From positions 434,001 through 498,000 of the forward strand of contig NZ_JABJRA010000002.1 of the NCBI RefSeq assembly GCF_013155365.1: 64,000 nucleotides of DNA, given 5' to 3'. Each line of letters begins with the position of its first letter. Position 1 is the first letter of the stretch. This stretch comes from Nocardioides sp. zg-DK7169. GTDB taxonomy: Bacteria > Actinomycetota > Actinomycetes > Propionibacteriales > Nocardioidaceae. Positions 8,410 through 16,736 of this stretch are shown piece after piece. The notes below the pieces were generated by a model that worked only from the letters and a program-made list of their open reading frames with translations, was not told the origin of the DNA and did not search any database. Both the position numbers and the translations under genes were made by a program.

Positions 8410-9360
8410 CTACACCTTCAGCTGGTCGACGGTCCGGGTGATGCTCTCGCCGTCATTCTCGAGGAACACGATCTGCCCGAACTCCAGCTCGGACCAGTCA
8501 CCGGTCTCCTCGGTCAGCGGCTCGGAGGCGACGATGGCGGACGTCGCCTGGTCATCACCGCACTCCTCGAAGCCGTAGGCACCCTTATCGGTTTGCAGGT
8601 GGCGGCCCGTCAGCATGTACATCGGCTCCAGCAGCATGCCGAGGGCGAAGTCGTCCGTGCCGGGCTCGGCCTTCCGCAGCTCGCGCCAGTCACCGGCGGG
8701 ATCGGTCTCGCCCCGATGCCCGGTCCCGGTGTTGATCCCGATGATCCGGTGGGGGGAGACCAGGGCCATCTTCAGCTTGGTCAGCTCGGGGATGTCGAGC
8801 TTCTGCCGCGCCTGCGCGATCAGCCGCACCACTTCCTCGACGGCGCGCTTCACGTCCTCGTCGCTGTCGCTCTCCATCAGGGAGAGCAGGAGCACGGAGA
8901 GGAACTCGGTGTCCGTGGTGCCGGTCATCTGCTCCAGGTACTCGTCCTTGCAGTGCTGCAGCAGCTCGCGCTGAAGGATCTGCCAGCTCGGGACGTCACC
9001 GTTCTGCGCGATGGCCCACGGGGCCCCGCGGAAGATGAAGGGGTGGCAGTTCTCGTCGGCCAGCACGACGTGCGCGTCGTAGTCCGCCGCGCGCACGTGG
9101 GCCAGCATGGTGCTGGTGCGCAGGCCCGGGACGACGCCGTGGACGTTGTCGTCGTAGAAGGCGGCCATGGGGCGGCGGTAGACGAAGGGCTGGTCGGGCT
9201 CGCACAGGTGCTCGCTCCACGCCGCGAACCCCCACCCGGCCAGCTGCAGCTGGGGGTGGCGCTCGGGGTCGAGGGTCTGGTTGAGGAGGCTGTTCTCCGG
9301 GGTGAGCAGCAGGCTCTTCAACGGGACCTCCGGCCCGATGTAGGCGAGGACTCGGCACAT
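8410..9360 (-). CDS. class II glutamine amidotransferase (YafJ/DUG3-like)
   Basis: A 316-residue protein starting MCRVLAYIGP, so Cys2 becomes the N-terminal nucleophile after Met removal. Motifs include MLAHVRAA (substrate-binding Arg) and IAQNGDV, where most relatives have AHNG. It resembles the YafJ/DUG3/EgtC group of Ntn-hydrolases, which hydrolyse glutamine-type amides or gamma-glutamyl peptides. No synthase domain is attached. It stands alone, separated from the aldehyde dehydrogenase operon by a strong hairpin. Confidence 0.82.
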   Translation of the reverse strand: MCRVLAYIGPEVPLKSLLLTPENSLLNQTLDPERHPQLQLAGWGFAAWSEHLCEPDQPFVYRRPMAAFYDDNVHGVVPGLRTSTMLAHVRAADYDAHVVLADENCHPFIFRGAPWAIAQNGDVPSWQILQRELLQHCKDEYLEQMTGTTDTEFLSVLLLSLMESDSDEDVKRAVEEVVRLIAQARQKLDIPELTKLKMALVSPHRIIGINTGTGHRGETDPAGDWRELRKAEPGTDDFALGMLLEPMYMLTGRHLQTDKGAYGFEECGDDQATSAIVASEPLTEETGDWSELEFGQIVFLENDGESITRTVDQLKV

Positions 9361-9485
9361 GGGGTTCCTTCCCTGGCGGGTCGTGGGGAGCGGTGGACGG
9401 CGCAGGGTGAGTGCCCGTCGGGGCCCGGTGCCATGCGGCGGTGCGTGCTCACGCGGCGCTACGACGCGACGCTGGCACGTACGCG

Positions 9486-9543
9486 ACGCGACCCGGGGGC
9501 CGCCCGATCTTTCGGACGACCCCCGGGTCGCGTGGAAGAGCCT
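9486..9543 (-). terminator. hairpin terminator of the ADH-ALDH operon
   Basis: Arms 9486-9499 and 9530-9543 form a perfect 14-bp stem (ACGCGACCCGGGGG and its complement) with a 30-nt loop. It starts 8 bp after the aldehyde dehydrogenase stop. There is no U tract, as is usual in actinobacteria. Confidence 0.8.
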
Positions 9544-9550
9544 CGTCGGC

Positions 9551-10996
9551 TCAGGCGTACTGGATCAGCTTGGTCTCCAGGAAGGCGCTGAGGCCCTCGA
9601 CGTTGCCCTCGCGGCCGAGGCCGGACTGCTTGTAGCCGCCGAAGGGCTGCACGACGCACATGCCCCAGGTGTTGACCGAGATCTGGCCGGTGCGCACCTG
9701 ACGGGCGATCTTCTCGGCGAGCTCGACGTCGGAGGCGTAGACGGCGCCCGAGAGGCCGTAGTCGGAGTCGTTGGCGATCTGGATGGCCTCCTCGATCGTG
9801 TCGAAGGGGATCACGCAGACCACCGGACCGAAGATCTCCTCCTGGGCGATCCGCATGTCGTTGCGGACGTCGGCGAAGATCGTCGGCGGGACGTACCAGC
9901 CCTTCTCCAGGTCCTTCGGCCGCTCACCGCCGGTGACCAGACGGGCGCCCTCCTCGAGGCCCAGCTGGATGTAGCCCTCGACCCGCTCACGCTGGCGCTC
10001 GGCGGCCAGCGGGCCGATCACGGTGTCGGGCTCGCGCGGGTCGCCGACCTTGACGCCCTCGAAGATCCCCTTGAGCGCCTCGACGACCTCGTCCTGGCGG
10101 TGCCGGGGCACCACGATCCGGGTGATCGCGGCGCAGACCTGGCCGGAGCTGCCGATGCCGGCGAAGGCCAGCGTGGGCAGCACCTGGTCGAGCGGGATGT
10201 CGTCGGCGATGATGCCGGCCGACTTGCCGCCCAGCTCCAAGGTGACCCGAGCGATCCGCTCGCCGGCGAGACTCATGATCCGGCGACCGGCGGCGGTGCT
10301 GCCGGTGAACGAGATCTTGTCCACGTCCCGGTGCTTGACCAGGTGCTCGCCGACCTCGCGGCCACCGGGCAGCAGGCTGATCACGCCCTCGGGAAGACCG
10401 GCTGCCTCGAGCGCCTCGGCCAGGATCATCGTGCTGACCGGCCCCTCCGGGGCCGGCTTGAGCACCACGGTGCAGCCGGCGGCCAGCGCCGGACCGATCT
10501 TCAGCGACGCGGTGGCGACCGGGCCGTTCCACGGGATGATCACCGCAGCCACGCCGATCGGCTCCCGGACGAGCTTGCCGTGGCCGTCGGCCCAGGTGCG
10601 CTCCTCCTCGAACTCGAAGCGCTCGTGCAGCGTGGAGGCGTCGCCCCACATCTTGATCGCGTTGCCGTGGAAGGCCTCGCTGACCGCGGCAGGGGCACCG
10701 ATCTCGGCGGTGAACGCCTCGATCATCTCGGGCAGGCGGTTCTCGACCTCCTTGCCGACCCGGGCCAGGACCTCGGCCCGCTCGGCGGCGCTCATCCGCG
10801 GCCACGGGCCCTCGTCGAACGCCCTGCGCGCAGCCGCGACGGCCCTGTCGATGTCGGCCTCGCTCGCCTCCGGGACGGTGGCGATGACCTCCTCGGTGAT
10901 CGGGGAGATGACGTCGATCTTGTGATCGGTGGCGGGCTCGACCCACTTCCCGCCGATGAAGAGCTTGTCGAAGCTCCTGATGGTGCCAGTGCTCAT
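9551..10996 (-). CDS. NAD(P)-dependent aldehyde dehydrogenase
   Basis: A 481-residue aldehyde dehydrogenase of standard length. The catalytic Cys is in GQVCAAITR and the general-base Glu in VTLELGGKSAG. The cofactor region IPWNGPVA and Asn/Gly motifs are intact, as is the C-terminal PFGGYKQSGLGRE. It oxidises an aldehyde to the acid. It is the last gene of an operon starting with the mycofactocin-type alcohol dehydrogenase, and overlaps the upstream NTF2-like gene by 4 bp. It most likely takes the aldehyde made by that dehydrogenase (inference). Confidence 0.93.
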   Translation of the reverse strand: MSTGTIRSFDKLFIGGKWVEPATDHKIDVISPITEEVIATVPEASEADIDRAVAAARRAFDEGPWPRMSAAERAEVLARVGKEVENRLPEMIEAFTAEIGAPAAVSEAFHGNAIKMWGDASTLHERFEFEEERTWADGHGKLVREPIGVAAVIIPWNGPVATASLKIGPALAAGCTVVLKPAPEGPVSTMILAEALEAAGLPEGVISLLPGGREVGEHLVKHRDVDKISFTGSTAAGRRIMSLAGERIARVTLELGGKSAGIIADDIPLDQVLPTLAFAGIGSSGQVCAAITRIVVPRHRQDEVVEALKGIFEGVKVGDPREPDTVIGPLAAERQRERVEGYIQLGLEEGARLVTGGERPKDLEKGWYVPPTIFADVRNDMRIAQEEIFGPVVCVIPFDTIEEAIQIANDSDYGLSGAVYASDVELAEKIARQVRTGQISVNTWGMCVVQPFGGYKQSGLGREGNVEGLSAFLETKLIQYA

Positions 10997-11448
10997 GGGA
11001 CTTCCTCGATCTCTGTCTCGGGCGGCACGACCGCGCCGCCCATGGCCTCGACCAGCCGGACGGGATCGAAGAACTCGGTGAGCTCGATGATCTTCCCGTT
11101 CGTCACGGTCACCTTGGTGATGTAGGTGTTGCGGTACGCCGCCCCCGTGGCGCGCATGGTGGCGTCCGAGGTGTACTCGGCGACGTAGTCACCGGGCGCC
11201 TCGGTCGCCCGGATCACGTAGCCCGAGAAGTTGAGCGCGCCGACCATCTCCGGCAGCGCGGCGTAGTAGTCCCCGATCGCCTCGCGTCCCGCGACCTCGC
11301 GCGGGATCCCCAGGGGTGCGTAGGGGAGCAGCAGCCGTCCCTCGTCGTGGAAGAGCGGGGCCACTCGGTCGACGGCCAGCGAGCCCACGGCGTCCAGGTA
11401 GGCGGTGATCACCCGCTTGTCGGCCTCTCCGGTGCTGGAGGCGGTCAT
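10993..11448 (-). CDS. NTF2/SnoaL-like protein (first of a tandem pair)
   Basis: A 151-residue protein predicted as a cone-shaped alpha+beta barrel of the NTF2/SnoaL superfamily: N-terminal helix with DAVGSLAVDRVAPLFHDEG, then strands ending KIIELTEFFDPVRLVEAMGG. Such proteins are small enzymes or ligand-binding subunits (limonene-epoxide hydrolase, ketosteroid isomerase, ring-hydroxylase beta subunits). Catalytic residues cannot be assigned. The start and stop both overlap neighbours by 4 bp, so expression is tightly coupled to the second NTF2 protein and the aldehyde dehydrogenase. Confidence 0.75.
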   Translation of the reverse strand: MTASSTGEADKRVITAYLDAVGSLAVDRVAPLFHDEGRLLLPYAPLGIPREVAGREAIGDYYAALPEMVGALNFSGYVIRATEAPGDYVAEYTSDATMRATGAAYRNTYITKVTVTNGKIIELTEFFDPVRLVEAMGGAVVPPETEIEEVP

Positions 11449-11885
11449 ACCGCGAACCCCTCCATCTCGGGCGTGGTCAGGGGGCTGATCACCCGGCTGG
11501 CGATCCGCCAGCCCTGGTCGGTGCGCACGTAGGTGTCCTCGTTGAGGGCGATCGCCTTGAACGTCGCCCCGGCCACGGTCTCGCCCTCGGAGAAGACGTA
11601 GTTGGTGCCCTGCGCGTGGTCGGCGTCGACGAGGTCCACGACATGGTTGGTGAGGATGTGGAACTGCCGTGCGATCGACCGGGCGTCGTTCTCGAAGAAC
11701 TCGCGGATCTCCTCGAGTCCCTCGTACCGGGCCAGACCCACCGCCGTGGCGTCCCACACCGCGTCCTCGGCGAACGCCGAGAGCGCCACCGCCGGCTCGA
11801 ACGTGTCGAGGCCGAGGGCGTAGGTGTGGGTCGCCCGGACGATGTCGAGCACGTCCTGAGAGCTCATCCGCGCCTCAGTCGTCAT
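11445..11885 (-). CDS. NTF2/SnoaL-like protein (second of a tandem pair)
   Basis: A 146-residue SnoaL-like protein. It has an N-terminal helix (VLDIVRATHTYALGLDTFEP), an FAEDAVWDAT strand and the typical REFFENDARSI and RVISPLTTPEMEGF ends. A second start at 11867 (MSSQDV) has a better ribosome site (GAGG, spacing 5) and may be the true one. It follows the alcohol dehydrogenase with an overlap or a very short gap. The pair of NTF2 proteins between an alcohol and an aldehyde dehydrogenase suggests a role in substrate handling (inference). Confidence 0.75.
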   Translation of the reverse strand: MTTEARMSSQDVLDIVRATHTYALGLDTFEPAVALSAFAEDAVWDATAVGLARYEGLEEIREFFENDARSIARQFHILTNHVVDLVDADHAQGTNYVFSEGETVAGATFKAIALNEDTYVRTDQGWRIASRVISPLTTPEMEGFAV

Positions 11886-12996
11886 AGACGATGACGCCGC
11901 GGACGTTCTTGCCGTCGCGCAGGTCCTGGAACGCCTGGTTGATCTCCTCGAGCCTGTACTCCTTGGTGATCAGCTCGTCGAGCTTGTGCTCCCCGCGGCG
12001 GTAGAGGTCCGCGATCAGGGGGATGTCGTTCTGCGCGTTGGTGGTGCCGTAGAGGGTGCCCTGGATCCGCTTGCCGGACATCGCGAACGTGTAGAGGTCG
12101 AGCTGGATGTCGCGCTGGCTGACCGGTGCCGCGGAGGTGACCACGATGGTGCCGCCGCGGTGGGTCATCTCCTGGGCGGGCTGCAGGAACTCCGGGGTGA
12201 GCACGCCGACGGTGATGATCACGACGTCCGCGCCCTGGCCGTTGGTCAGGTGCGCGACGATCTCCTTCGCCTCGTCCAGGCCGGCCGCGGTGTGGGTGGC
12301 GCCCAGCTGCTTGGCCAGGTCCCGCTTGTGCTCGGTCGGCTCGACGGCGACGAGGTTCTTCGCGCCCTTCTGACGGGCGCCCTGGACGGCGTTCATGCCG
12401 ACGCCGCCGGTGCCGATGACCACGACGGTGTCGCCGAGCTCCACCTCGCCGGCGCGGACTGCGGAACCCCAGCCGGTGGGCACGCCGCAGCCGATCAGCG
12501 CCGCGCTCTTCAGCGGGATGTCCTTGTCGATCTTGACCAGGGCGTTGGTCGGCACCGTGACGTACGGCGCGAACGTGCCGAGGTAGGACATCGCGCCGAC
12601 ACCCTGGCCGTTGACGTGGATCCGGTGGGTGCCGTCGGGCGAGGTGCCGGCCAGGACGCCTGCGCCCAGGTCGCACATGTTGGCGCGGCCGCTCACGCAC
12701 ATCGAGCAGCGGCCACAGCTGGGCAGGAAGGAGAGCACCACGTGGTCGCCGACCTCGAGGTGGTCGACTCCCTCGCCGATCTCGGTGACCACGCCGGCGC
12801 CCTCGTGGCCGCCGAGGATGGGCGCCCAGTCCAGCGGGATGTCGCCCGTGTCCAGGTGGTCGTCGCTGTGACAGATGCCCGAGGCGGCCAGCTTGACGGT
12901 CGCCTCACCGTGCTTGGGCGGGTCCAGCTCGATCTCCTCCACCGACCACCCCGAGTTGGTGCCGGGCTCCCACAGCAGTGCGCCTTGGATCTTCAT
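11875..12996 (-). CDS. NDMA-dependent (mycofactocin-coupled) alcohol dehydrogenase
   Basis: A 373-residue zinc medium-chain dehydrogenase. Catalytic zinc ligands are in GICHSDDH and GGHEGAG. Structural-zinc cysteines are in LPSCGRCSMCVSGRANMC, and the Rossmann motif is VIGTGGVGMNA. It matches the class whose NAD(H) is bound so tightly that re-oxidation needs an external carrier: nitrosodimethylaniline in vitro, mycofactocin in vivo. The ATG at 12996 has AGGGGA at a good distance; codons further upstream look non-coding. It heads a four-gene operon and lies 1 kb from the mycofactocin genes, which supports the assignment. Confidence 0.88.
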   Translation of the reverse strand: MKIQGALLWEPGTNSGWSVEEIELDPPKHGEATVKLAASGICHSDDHLDTGDIPLDWAPILGGHEGAGVVTEIGEGVDHLEVGDHVVLSFLPSCGRCSMCVSGRANMCDLGAGVLAGTSPDGTHRIHVNGQGVGAMSYLGTFAPYVTVPTNALVKIDKDIPLKSAALIGCGVPTGWGSAVRAGEVELGDTVVVIGTGGVGMNAVQGARQKGAKNLVAVEPTEHKRDLAKQLGATHTAAGLDEAKEIVAHLTNGQGADVVIITVGVLTPEFLQPAQEMTHRGGTIVVTSAAPVSQRDIQLDLYTFAMSGKRIQGTLYGTTNAQNDIPLIADLYRRGEHKLDELITKEYRLEEINQAFQDLRDGKNVRGVIVYDD

Positions 12997-13087
12997 GAAT
13001 GACATCCCCTGTCCCGAATATGACAACCGATCCAGTCGATTGATGTTTATGATCTTGACCACGGTCGGGGGAAAATGCAAGGGGCGT

Positions 13088-13101
13088 CCCCCACGTGGGG
13101 G
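13088..13101. terminator. short perfect palindrome after mftR
   Basis: CCCCCACGTGGGGG lies between the mftR stop (13129) and the start region of the alcohol dehydrogenase (12996). It may stop mftR transcription or be a protein site. There is no U tract. Confidence 0.4.
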
Positions 13102-13128
13102 AGCGGGGGTCGGTGGCAGTCGTGGGCG

Positions 13129-13698
13129 TCAGGAGGCCGCGAGCGCTGCGAGTGCCGACGTGCCCTCCCGGAGCAGGTCGGTGACGTCACGGGAGGGGTC
13201 GTCGAGCCACGTCTCGTACGCCGTGAGCGCCAGGGCGAGGCCCACGTGGCCGAGCAGTCGGGGCTCCAGTGCGTCGTTCTCGACGTCGAGCTGCGCCGCG
13301 GCGTACTCGGCGATCACCCGGCGCCACTCGGCGTAGCGAAGTGCGGAGTGCGCTTGGAGTGCGGGGGTGCGGAGGATGAGTCGCATCCGCTCCGCGTGCG
13401 GGGGTGAGGCGTCCACGGGGAACCGGTTGAACTCGACGATGGCTCGAGCCGTGGCCGCGTAGACCCCGAGGCCCTCGGGGGTGGCGCGGAGCAGCTCGCG
13501 GAATCCCTCGAGGGTGAGGTCGAACCGACCCCAGGGGATGTCGTTCTTGGACTGGTAGTAGCGAAAGAGAGTGCGCCGGCCGACCCCGACCGCCTCCGCG
13601 ATCGCGTCCAGGGTGGTCGCCTCGAAGCCGCGCTCCTTGAAGAGCGCGAACGCCGCCTGCTCGATCGCGGCGTGGCTCGTGGCCTCGGGTCGTGCCAT
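13129..13698 (-). CDS. mftR: mycofactocin system TetR-type regulator MftR
   Basis: A 189-residue TetR-family protein. The N-terminal helix-turn-helix contains TTLDAIAEAVGVGRRTLFRYY and continues SKNDIPWGRFD, a sequence characteristic of MftR. It is divergent from mftA across a 103-bp intergenic region with an imperfect inverted repeat, the usual layout for a repressor of the mycofactocin genes. The known M. smegmatis MftR responds to long-chain acyl-CoA. That ligand is not shown here but fits the fatty-acid-like genes around. Confidence 0.9.
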   Translation of the reverse strand: MARPEATSHAAIEQAAFALFKERGFEATTLDAIAEAVGVGRRTLFRYYQSKNDIPWGRFDLTLEGFRELLRATPEGLGVYAATARAIVEFNRFPVDASPPHAERMRLILRTPALQAHSALRYAEWRRVIAEYAAAQLDVENDALEPRLLGHVGLALALTAYETWLDDPSRDVTDLLREGTSALAALAAS

Positions 13699-13734
13699 GA
13701 CTGCCTCCTGGTGGCGCGGCGCAATCTATGGGTT

Positions 13735-13761
13735 CCATTATGACCATGAGTGCACTTATGG
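13735..13761. promoter_or_regulatory. possible MftR operator in the mftR-mftA intergenic region
   Basis: CCATTATG and CACTTATGG form an imperfect inverted repeat centred about 13748, between the divergent mftR and mftA genes. The surrounding bases are unusually AT-rich for this DNA. Assignment to MftR is inference. Confidence 0.4.
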
Positions 13762-13801
13762 TGGGACGCACGTCACACCTACGGGAAGAGAGGAACACAC
13801 C

Positions 13802-13930
13802 ATGACCCCCCAGGCCAGCACCGACACCGCCGACACCACCACCGCCGCCCCGGCCCGGACCGAGGAGCCGCTGACTGCCGAGAGCCTGATCGAAGAGGTC
13901 TCGATCGACGGCATGTGCGGCGTCTACTGA
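13802..13930 (+). CDS. mftA: mycofactocin precursor peptide MftA
   Basis: A 42-residue peptide with a Thr/Ala-rich N-terminus and the invariant C-terminal core IDGMCGVY. The last two residues, Val and Tyr, are decarboxylated and cross-linked by MftC, then released as the redox-active dipeptide core of mycofactocin. The ATG lies behind an AGAGGAA site. The stop and the mftB start share one base (TGATG), ensuring coupling. The family length and ending match exactly. Confidence 0.96.
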   Translation: MTPQASTDTADTTTAAPARTEEPLTAESLIEEVSIDGMCGVY

Positions 13931-14202
13931 TGCTCGACGAGCCCTGGACCCTGTCACCCGCCGTGGCGCTGCGACCGGAGCCGTTCGGCGCGCTCGCCTA
14001 CCACTTCGGCAACCGCAAGCTCACGTTCCTCAAGCGCCCCGAGCTGGTGGCAGTGGTCCGGGCGCTCGCCGACCAGCCCGACGTCCGCTCGGCGCTGGTC
14101 GCTGCCGGCGTCCCCGAGGCCCAGCACCCGGCGTACGCCGCGGCGCTCGAGGGGCTCGCCCGCACCGACATGATCCGCCCCCGCGAAGGAGTGGCCGCGT
14201 GA
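13930..14202 (+). CDS. mftB: mycofactocin peptide chaperone MftB
   Basis: A 90-residue protein with the RiPP-recognition (PqqD-like) fold. It begins MLDEPWTLSPAVALRPEPFG and has the GALAYHFGNRKLTFLK strands typical of MftB. It binds the MftA leader and presents it to the radical-SAM enzyme MftC. It is coupled to mftA by a 1-bp and to mftC by a 4-bp overlap. Confidence 0.93.
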   Translation: MLDEPWTLSPAVALRPEPFGALAYHFGNRKLTFLKRPELVAVVRALADQPDVRSALVAAGVPEAQHPAYAAALEGLARTDMIRPREGVAA

Positions 14203-15446
14203 CCATCGCCCCCGAACGACCCCTGAACGGCACGCTCGTCGAGCAGTTCGAGCTCGGCCTCGACGCTCCGATCTGCCTGACCTGGGAGCTCACCTACGCC
14301 TGCAACCTGGAGTGCGCCCACTGCCTGTCCAGCAGCGGCCGCCGCGACCCCCGCGAGCTCACCACCGAGCAGTGCGAGGCGGTCATCGATGAGCTGCAGC
14401 GGATGCAGGTCTTCTACGTCAACATCGGCGGCGGCGAGCCGACGATCCGCCCGGACTTCTGGCACCTGCTCCAGTACGCCGTGGACCACCAGGTGGGCGT
14501 CAAGTTCTCCACCAACGGGGTCCGGCTCACCCCCGAGCGGGCCGCGTTCCTCGCCTCGCCGGCCTGCAACGGCTATGTCGACGTGCAGATCTCCCTGGAC
14601 GGGGCGACCGCCGAGGTCAACGACTACGTCCGCGGCCCCGGCTCCTACGACACTGCGCTCACTGCGCTGCAGAACCTCCAGGACGCGGGCTTCTCCGACG
14701 CCAAGATCAGTGTCGTCTGCACCCGGCAGAACATCGGCCAGCTCGATGAGTTCAAGGCGCTGGCCGACCGCTTCGGCGCCACCCTGCGCCTCACCCGGCT
14801 GCGCCCCTCCGGCCGCGGTGCCGACGTCTGGGACGAGCTCCACCCGCTGCCCGAGCAGCAGCGCGAGCTCTACGACTGGCTGATGGCCCACGGCGAGGGC
14901 GTCCTGACCGGCGACTCGTTCTTCCACCTCGCCGCCTTCGGCGAGGCGCTCCCCGGCCTGAACCTGTGCGGCGCCGGCCGGGTGGTCTGCCTGATCGACC
15001 CGATCGGCGACGTGTACGCCTGCCCGTTCGCCATCCACGACAACTTCCTGGCCGGCAACCTGCTCGGCGAGGGTGGCTTCAAGAAGGTCTGGCAGGAGTC
15101 GGCCCTCTTCACCGAGCTGCGCTCGCCGCAGACCGGTGGCGCCTGCTCCTCCTGCACGTTCTTCGACGCCTGCCGCGGGGGCTGCATGGCGGCGAAGTTC
15201 TTCACAGGCCTGCCGCTCGACGGTCCCGACCCCGAGTGCGTGCAGGGGTACGGCGAGGCGGCGCTCGCGGGGGAGCGCACGGTCCCGGCCGCGAGCCAGG
15301 ACCACTCGAAGGCCGCACCCACCCGCAACCAGCCGGTGATGCTCACCCTCTCCCGCCGCCCGGACGTGCTCCAGGCGCCGACCGCGCCCCCGACCTCGGC
15401 CTGTGCCGAGAGTCCACTCGCGGGCTTCGTCCCTCCTCCGAACTAA
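14199..15446 (+). CDS. mftC: mycofactocin radical SAM maturase MftC
   Basis: A 415-residue radical-SAM enzyme. The SAM-binding cluster motif CNLECAHC (Cx3Cx2C) is near residue 31, and GGGEPT follows. A SPASM region carries auxiliary-cluster cysteines in CGAGRVVC, YACPF, CSSC and ACRGGC. MftC oxidatively decarboxylates the C-terminal Tyr of MftA and forms the Val-Tyr crosslink. The GTG start overlaps mftB. The protein has a proline-rich tail of about 60 residues after the SPASM domain. Confidence 0.95.
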   Translation: MTIAPERPLNGTLVEQFELGLDAPICLTWELTYACNLECAHCLSSSGRRDPRELTTEQCEAVIDELQRMQVFYVNIGGGEPTIRPDFWHLLQYAVDHQVGVKFSTNGVRLTPERAAFLASPACNGYVDVQISLDGATAEVNDYVRGPGSYDTALTALQNLQDAGFSDAKISVVCTRQNIGQLDEFKALADRFGATLRLTRLRPSGRGADVWDELHPLPEQQRELYDWLMAHGEGVLTGDSFFHLAAFGEALPGLNLCGAGRVVCLIDPIGDVYACPFAIHDNFLAGNLLGEGGFKKVWQESALFTELRSPQTGGACSSCTFFDACRGGCMAAKFFTGLPLDGPDPECVQGYGEAALAGERTVPAASQDHSKAAPTRNQPVMLTLSRRPDVLQAPTAPPTSACAESPLAGFVPPPN

Positions 15447-15458
15447 AAGGACATCCTC

Positions 15459-16733
15459 ATGAGCGCGATCGAGAAGCCGGAATGGCTGAAGAACCCCTGG
15501 AAGCAGAACCCCTGGTTCGAGTCCGTCGCGGTCGCCCAGGAGCGGGCCCGCAAGCGGCTGCCCGCCCCGGTGTACGGCGCCCTGGTCGCGGGCTCCGAGC
15601 GCGGCCAGACCGTCGGTGACAACCAGGCGGCCTTCGCCGAGATCGGCCTGGCGCCGCACGTCGCCGGACAGCAGGCGGAGCGGTCGATGGCGACCGAGGT
15701 GCTCGGCCACCAGATCTCACTGCCCGTGCTGCTCAGCCCCACCGGCGTCCAGGCGGTCCACCCCGACGGCGAGGTCGCGGTGGCCCGCGCGGCCGCCTCG
15801 CGGGGCACGCTGATGGGACTGTCCAACTTCGCCTCCAAGTCGGTCGAGGAGGTCACCGCCACCGGCGCGACCACGTTCTTCCAGATGTACTGGACCGGGA
15901 ACCGTGACGTCGTCGTCCAGCGGATGCGGCGCGCCCACGACGCCGGCGCGGTCGGCCTGATCGCCACCCTGGACTGGTCCTTCTCCATGGGCCGCGACTG
16001 GGGCAGCCCCGAGATCCCGGAGAAGGTCGACCTCGCCACCATGGTGCGGATGGCCCCGAAGGTGGTCACCAAGCCACGCTGGCTCTGGCAGTTCGGCCGC
16101 ACCGGCCAGATCCCCGACCTGACCGCCCCCAACCTCACCCCGCCCGGCGGGGAGGCGCCCACCTTCTTCGGTGCCTACTACGAGTGGATGACCACTCCTC
16201 CGCCGTCCTGGGACGACGTCGCCTGGATGCGCGAGCAGTGGAGCCAGATCAGCGGTGGCAAGCCGTTCGTGCTCAAGGGTGTCTGCCGGATCGACGACGC
16301 CCTGCGGGCCCGCGACGCCGGTGCCGCCGCCATCTCGGTCTCGAACCACGGTGGCAACAACCTCGACGGCACCCCGGCCACCATCCGCCTGGTCAAGCCG
16401 ATCGCCGACGCGGTCGGCTCGGACCTCGAGGTGGTGATGGACGGCGGTATCCGTCGTGGTTCGGACGTGGTCAAGGCGGTCGCCCTCGGCGCTCGCGCCG
16501 TGATGATCGGTCGCGCCTACCTGTGGGGCCTCGCGGCCAACGGTGAGCAGGGCGTGGGCAACGTGCTCGACGTCCTCCGCTCCGGTATCGACTCGGCGCT
16601 GATGGGCCTCGGAGTCTCCTCCATCCAAGAGGTCACCCCCGAGCACCTGCTCGTGCCCGAGGGCTTCCACCGGTCCGCGGGCGGGACCCGCCCCGCCGGC
16701 GTGGCGGGCGCGCGGCACGCCTCCGAGGCCTGA
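15459..16733 (+). CDS. mftD: pre-mycofactocin synthase MftD (FMN-dependent)
   Basis: A 424-residue member of the FMN-dependent alpha-hydroxyacid dehydrogenase family. The active-site His is in SNHGGNNLDGTPA, and FMN-phosphate binding is by DGGIRRGSDVVKA and ARAVMIGRAYLWGLA. In the mycofactocin pathway MftD deaminates the cyclised Val-Tyr product to give the redox-active alpha-keto-lactam. It lies 12 bp after mftC behind an AAAAGGA site and is followed by mftE. Confidence 0.95.
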   Translation: MSAIEKPEWLKNPWKQNPWFESVAVAQERARKRLPAPVYGALVAGSERGQTVGDNQAAFAEIGLAPHVAGQQAERSMATEVLGHQISLPVLLSPTGVQAVHPDGEVAVARAAASRGTLMGLSNFASKSVEEVTATGATTFFQMYWTGNRDVVVQRMRRAHDAGAVGLIATLDWSFSMGRDWGSPEIPEKVDLATMVRMAPKVVTKPRWLWQFGRTGQIPDLTAPNLTPPGGEAPTFFGAYYEWMTTPPPSWDDVAWMREQWSQISGGKPFVLKGVCRIDDALRARDAGAAAISVSNHGGNNLDGTPATIRLVKPIADAVGSDLEVVMDGGIRRGSDVVKAVALGARAVMIGRAYLWGLAANGEQGVGNVLDVLRSGIDSALMGLGVSSIQEVTPEHLLVPEGFHRSAGGTRPAGVAGARHASEA

Positions 16734-16736
16734 GGC

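Noticed and set aside
9486-9543. Hairpin considered as recombination or attachment site
   Set aside because: Its place right after the aldehyde dehydrogenase stop is explained by a terminator.
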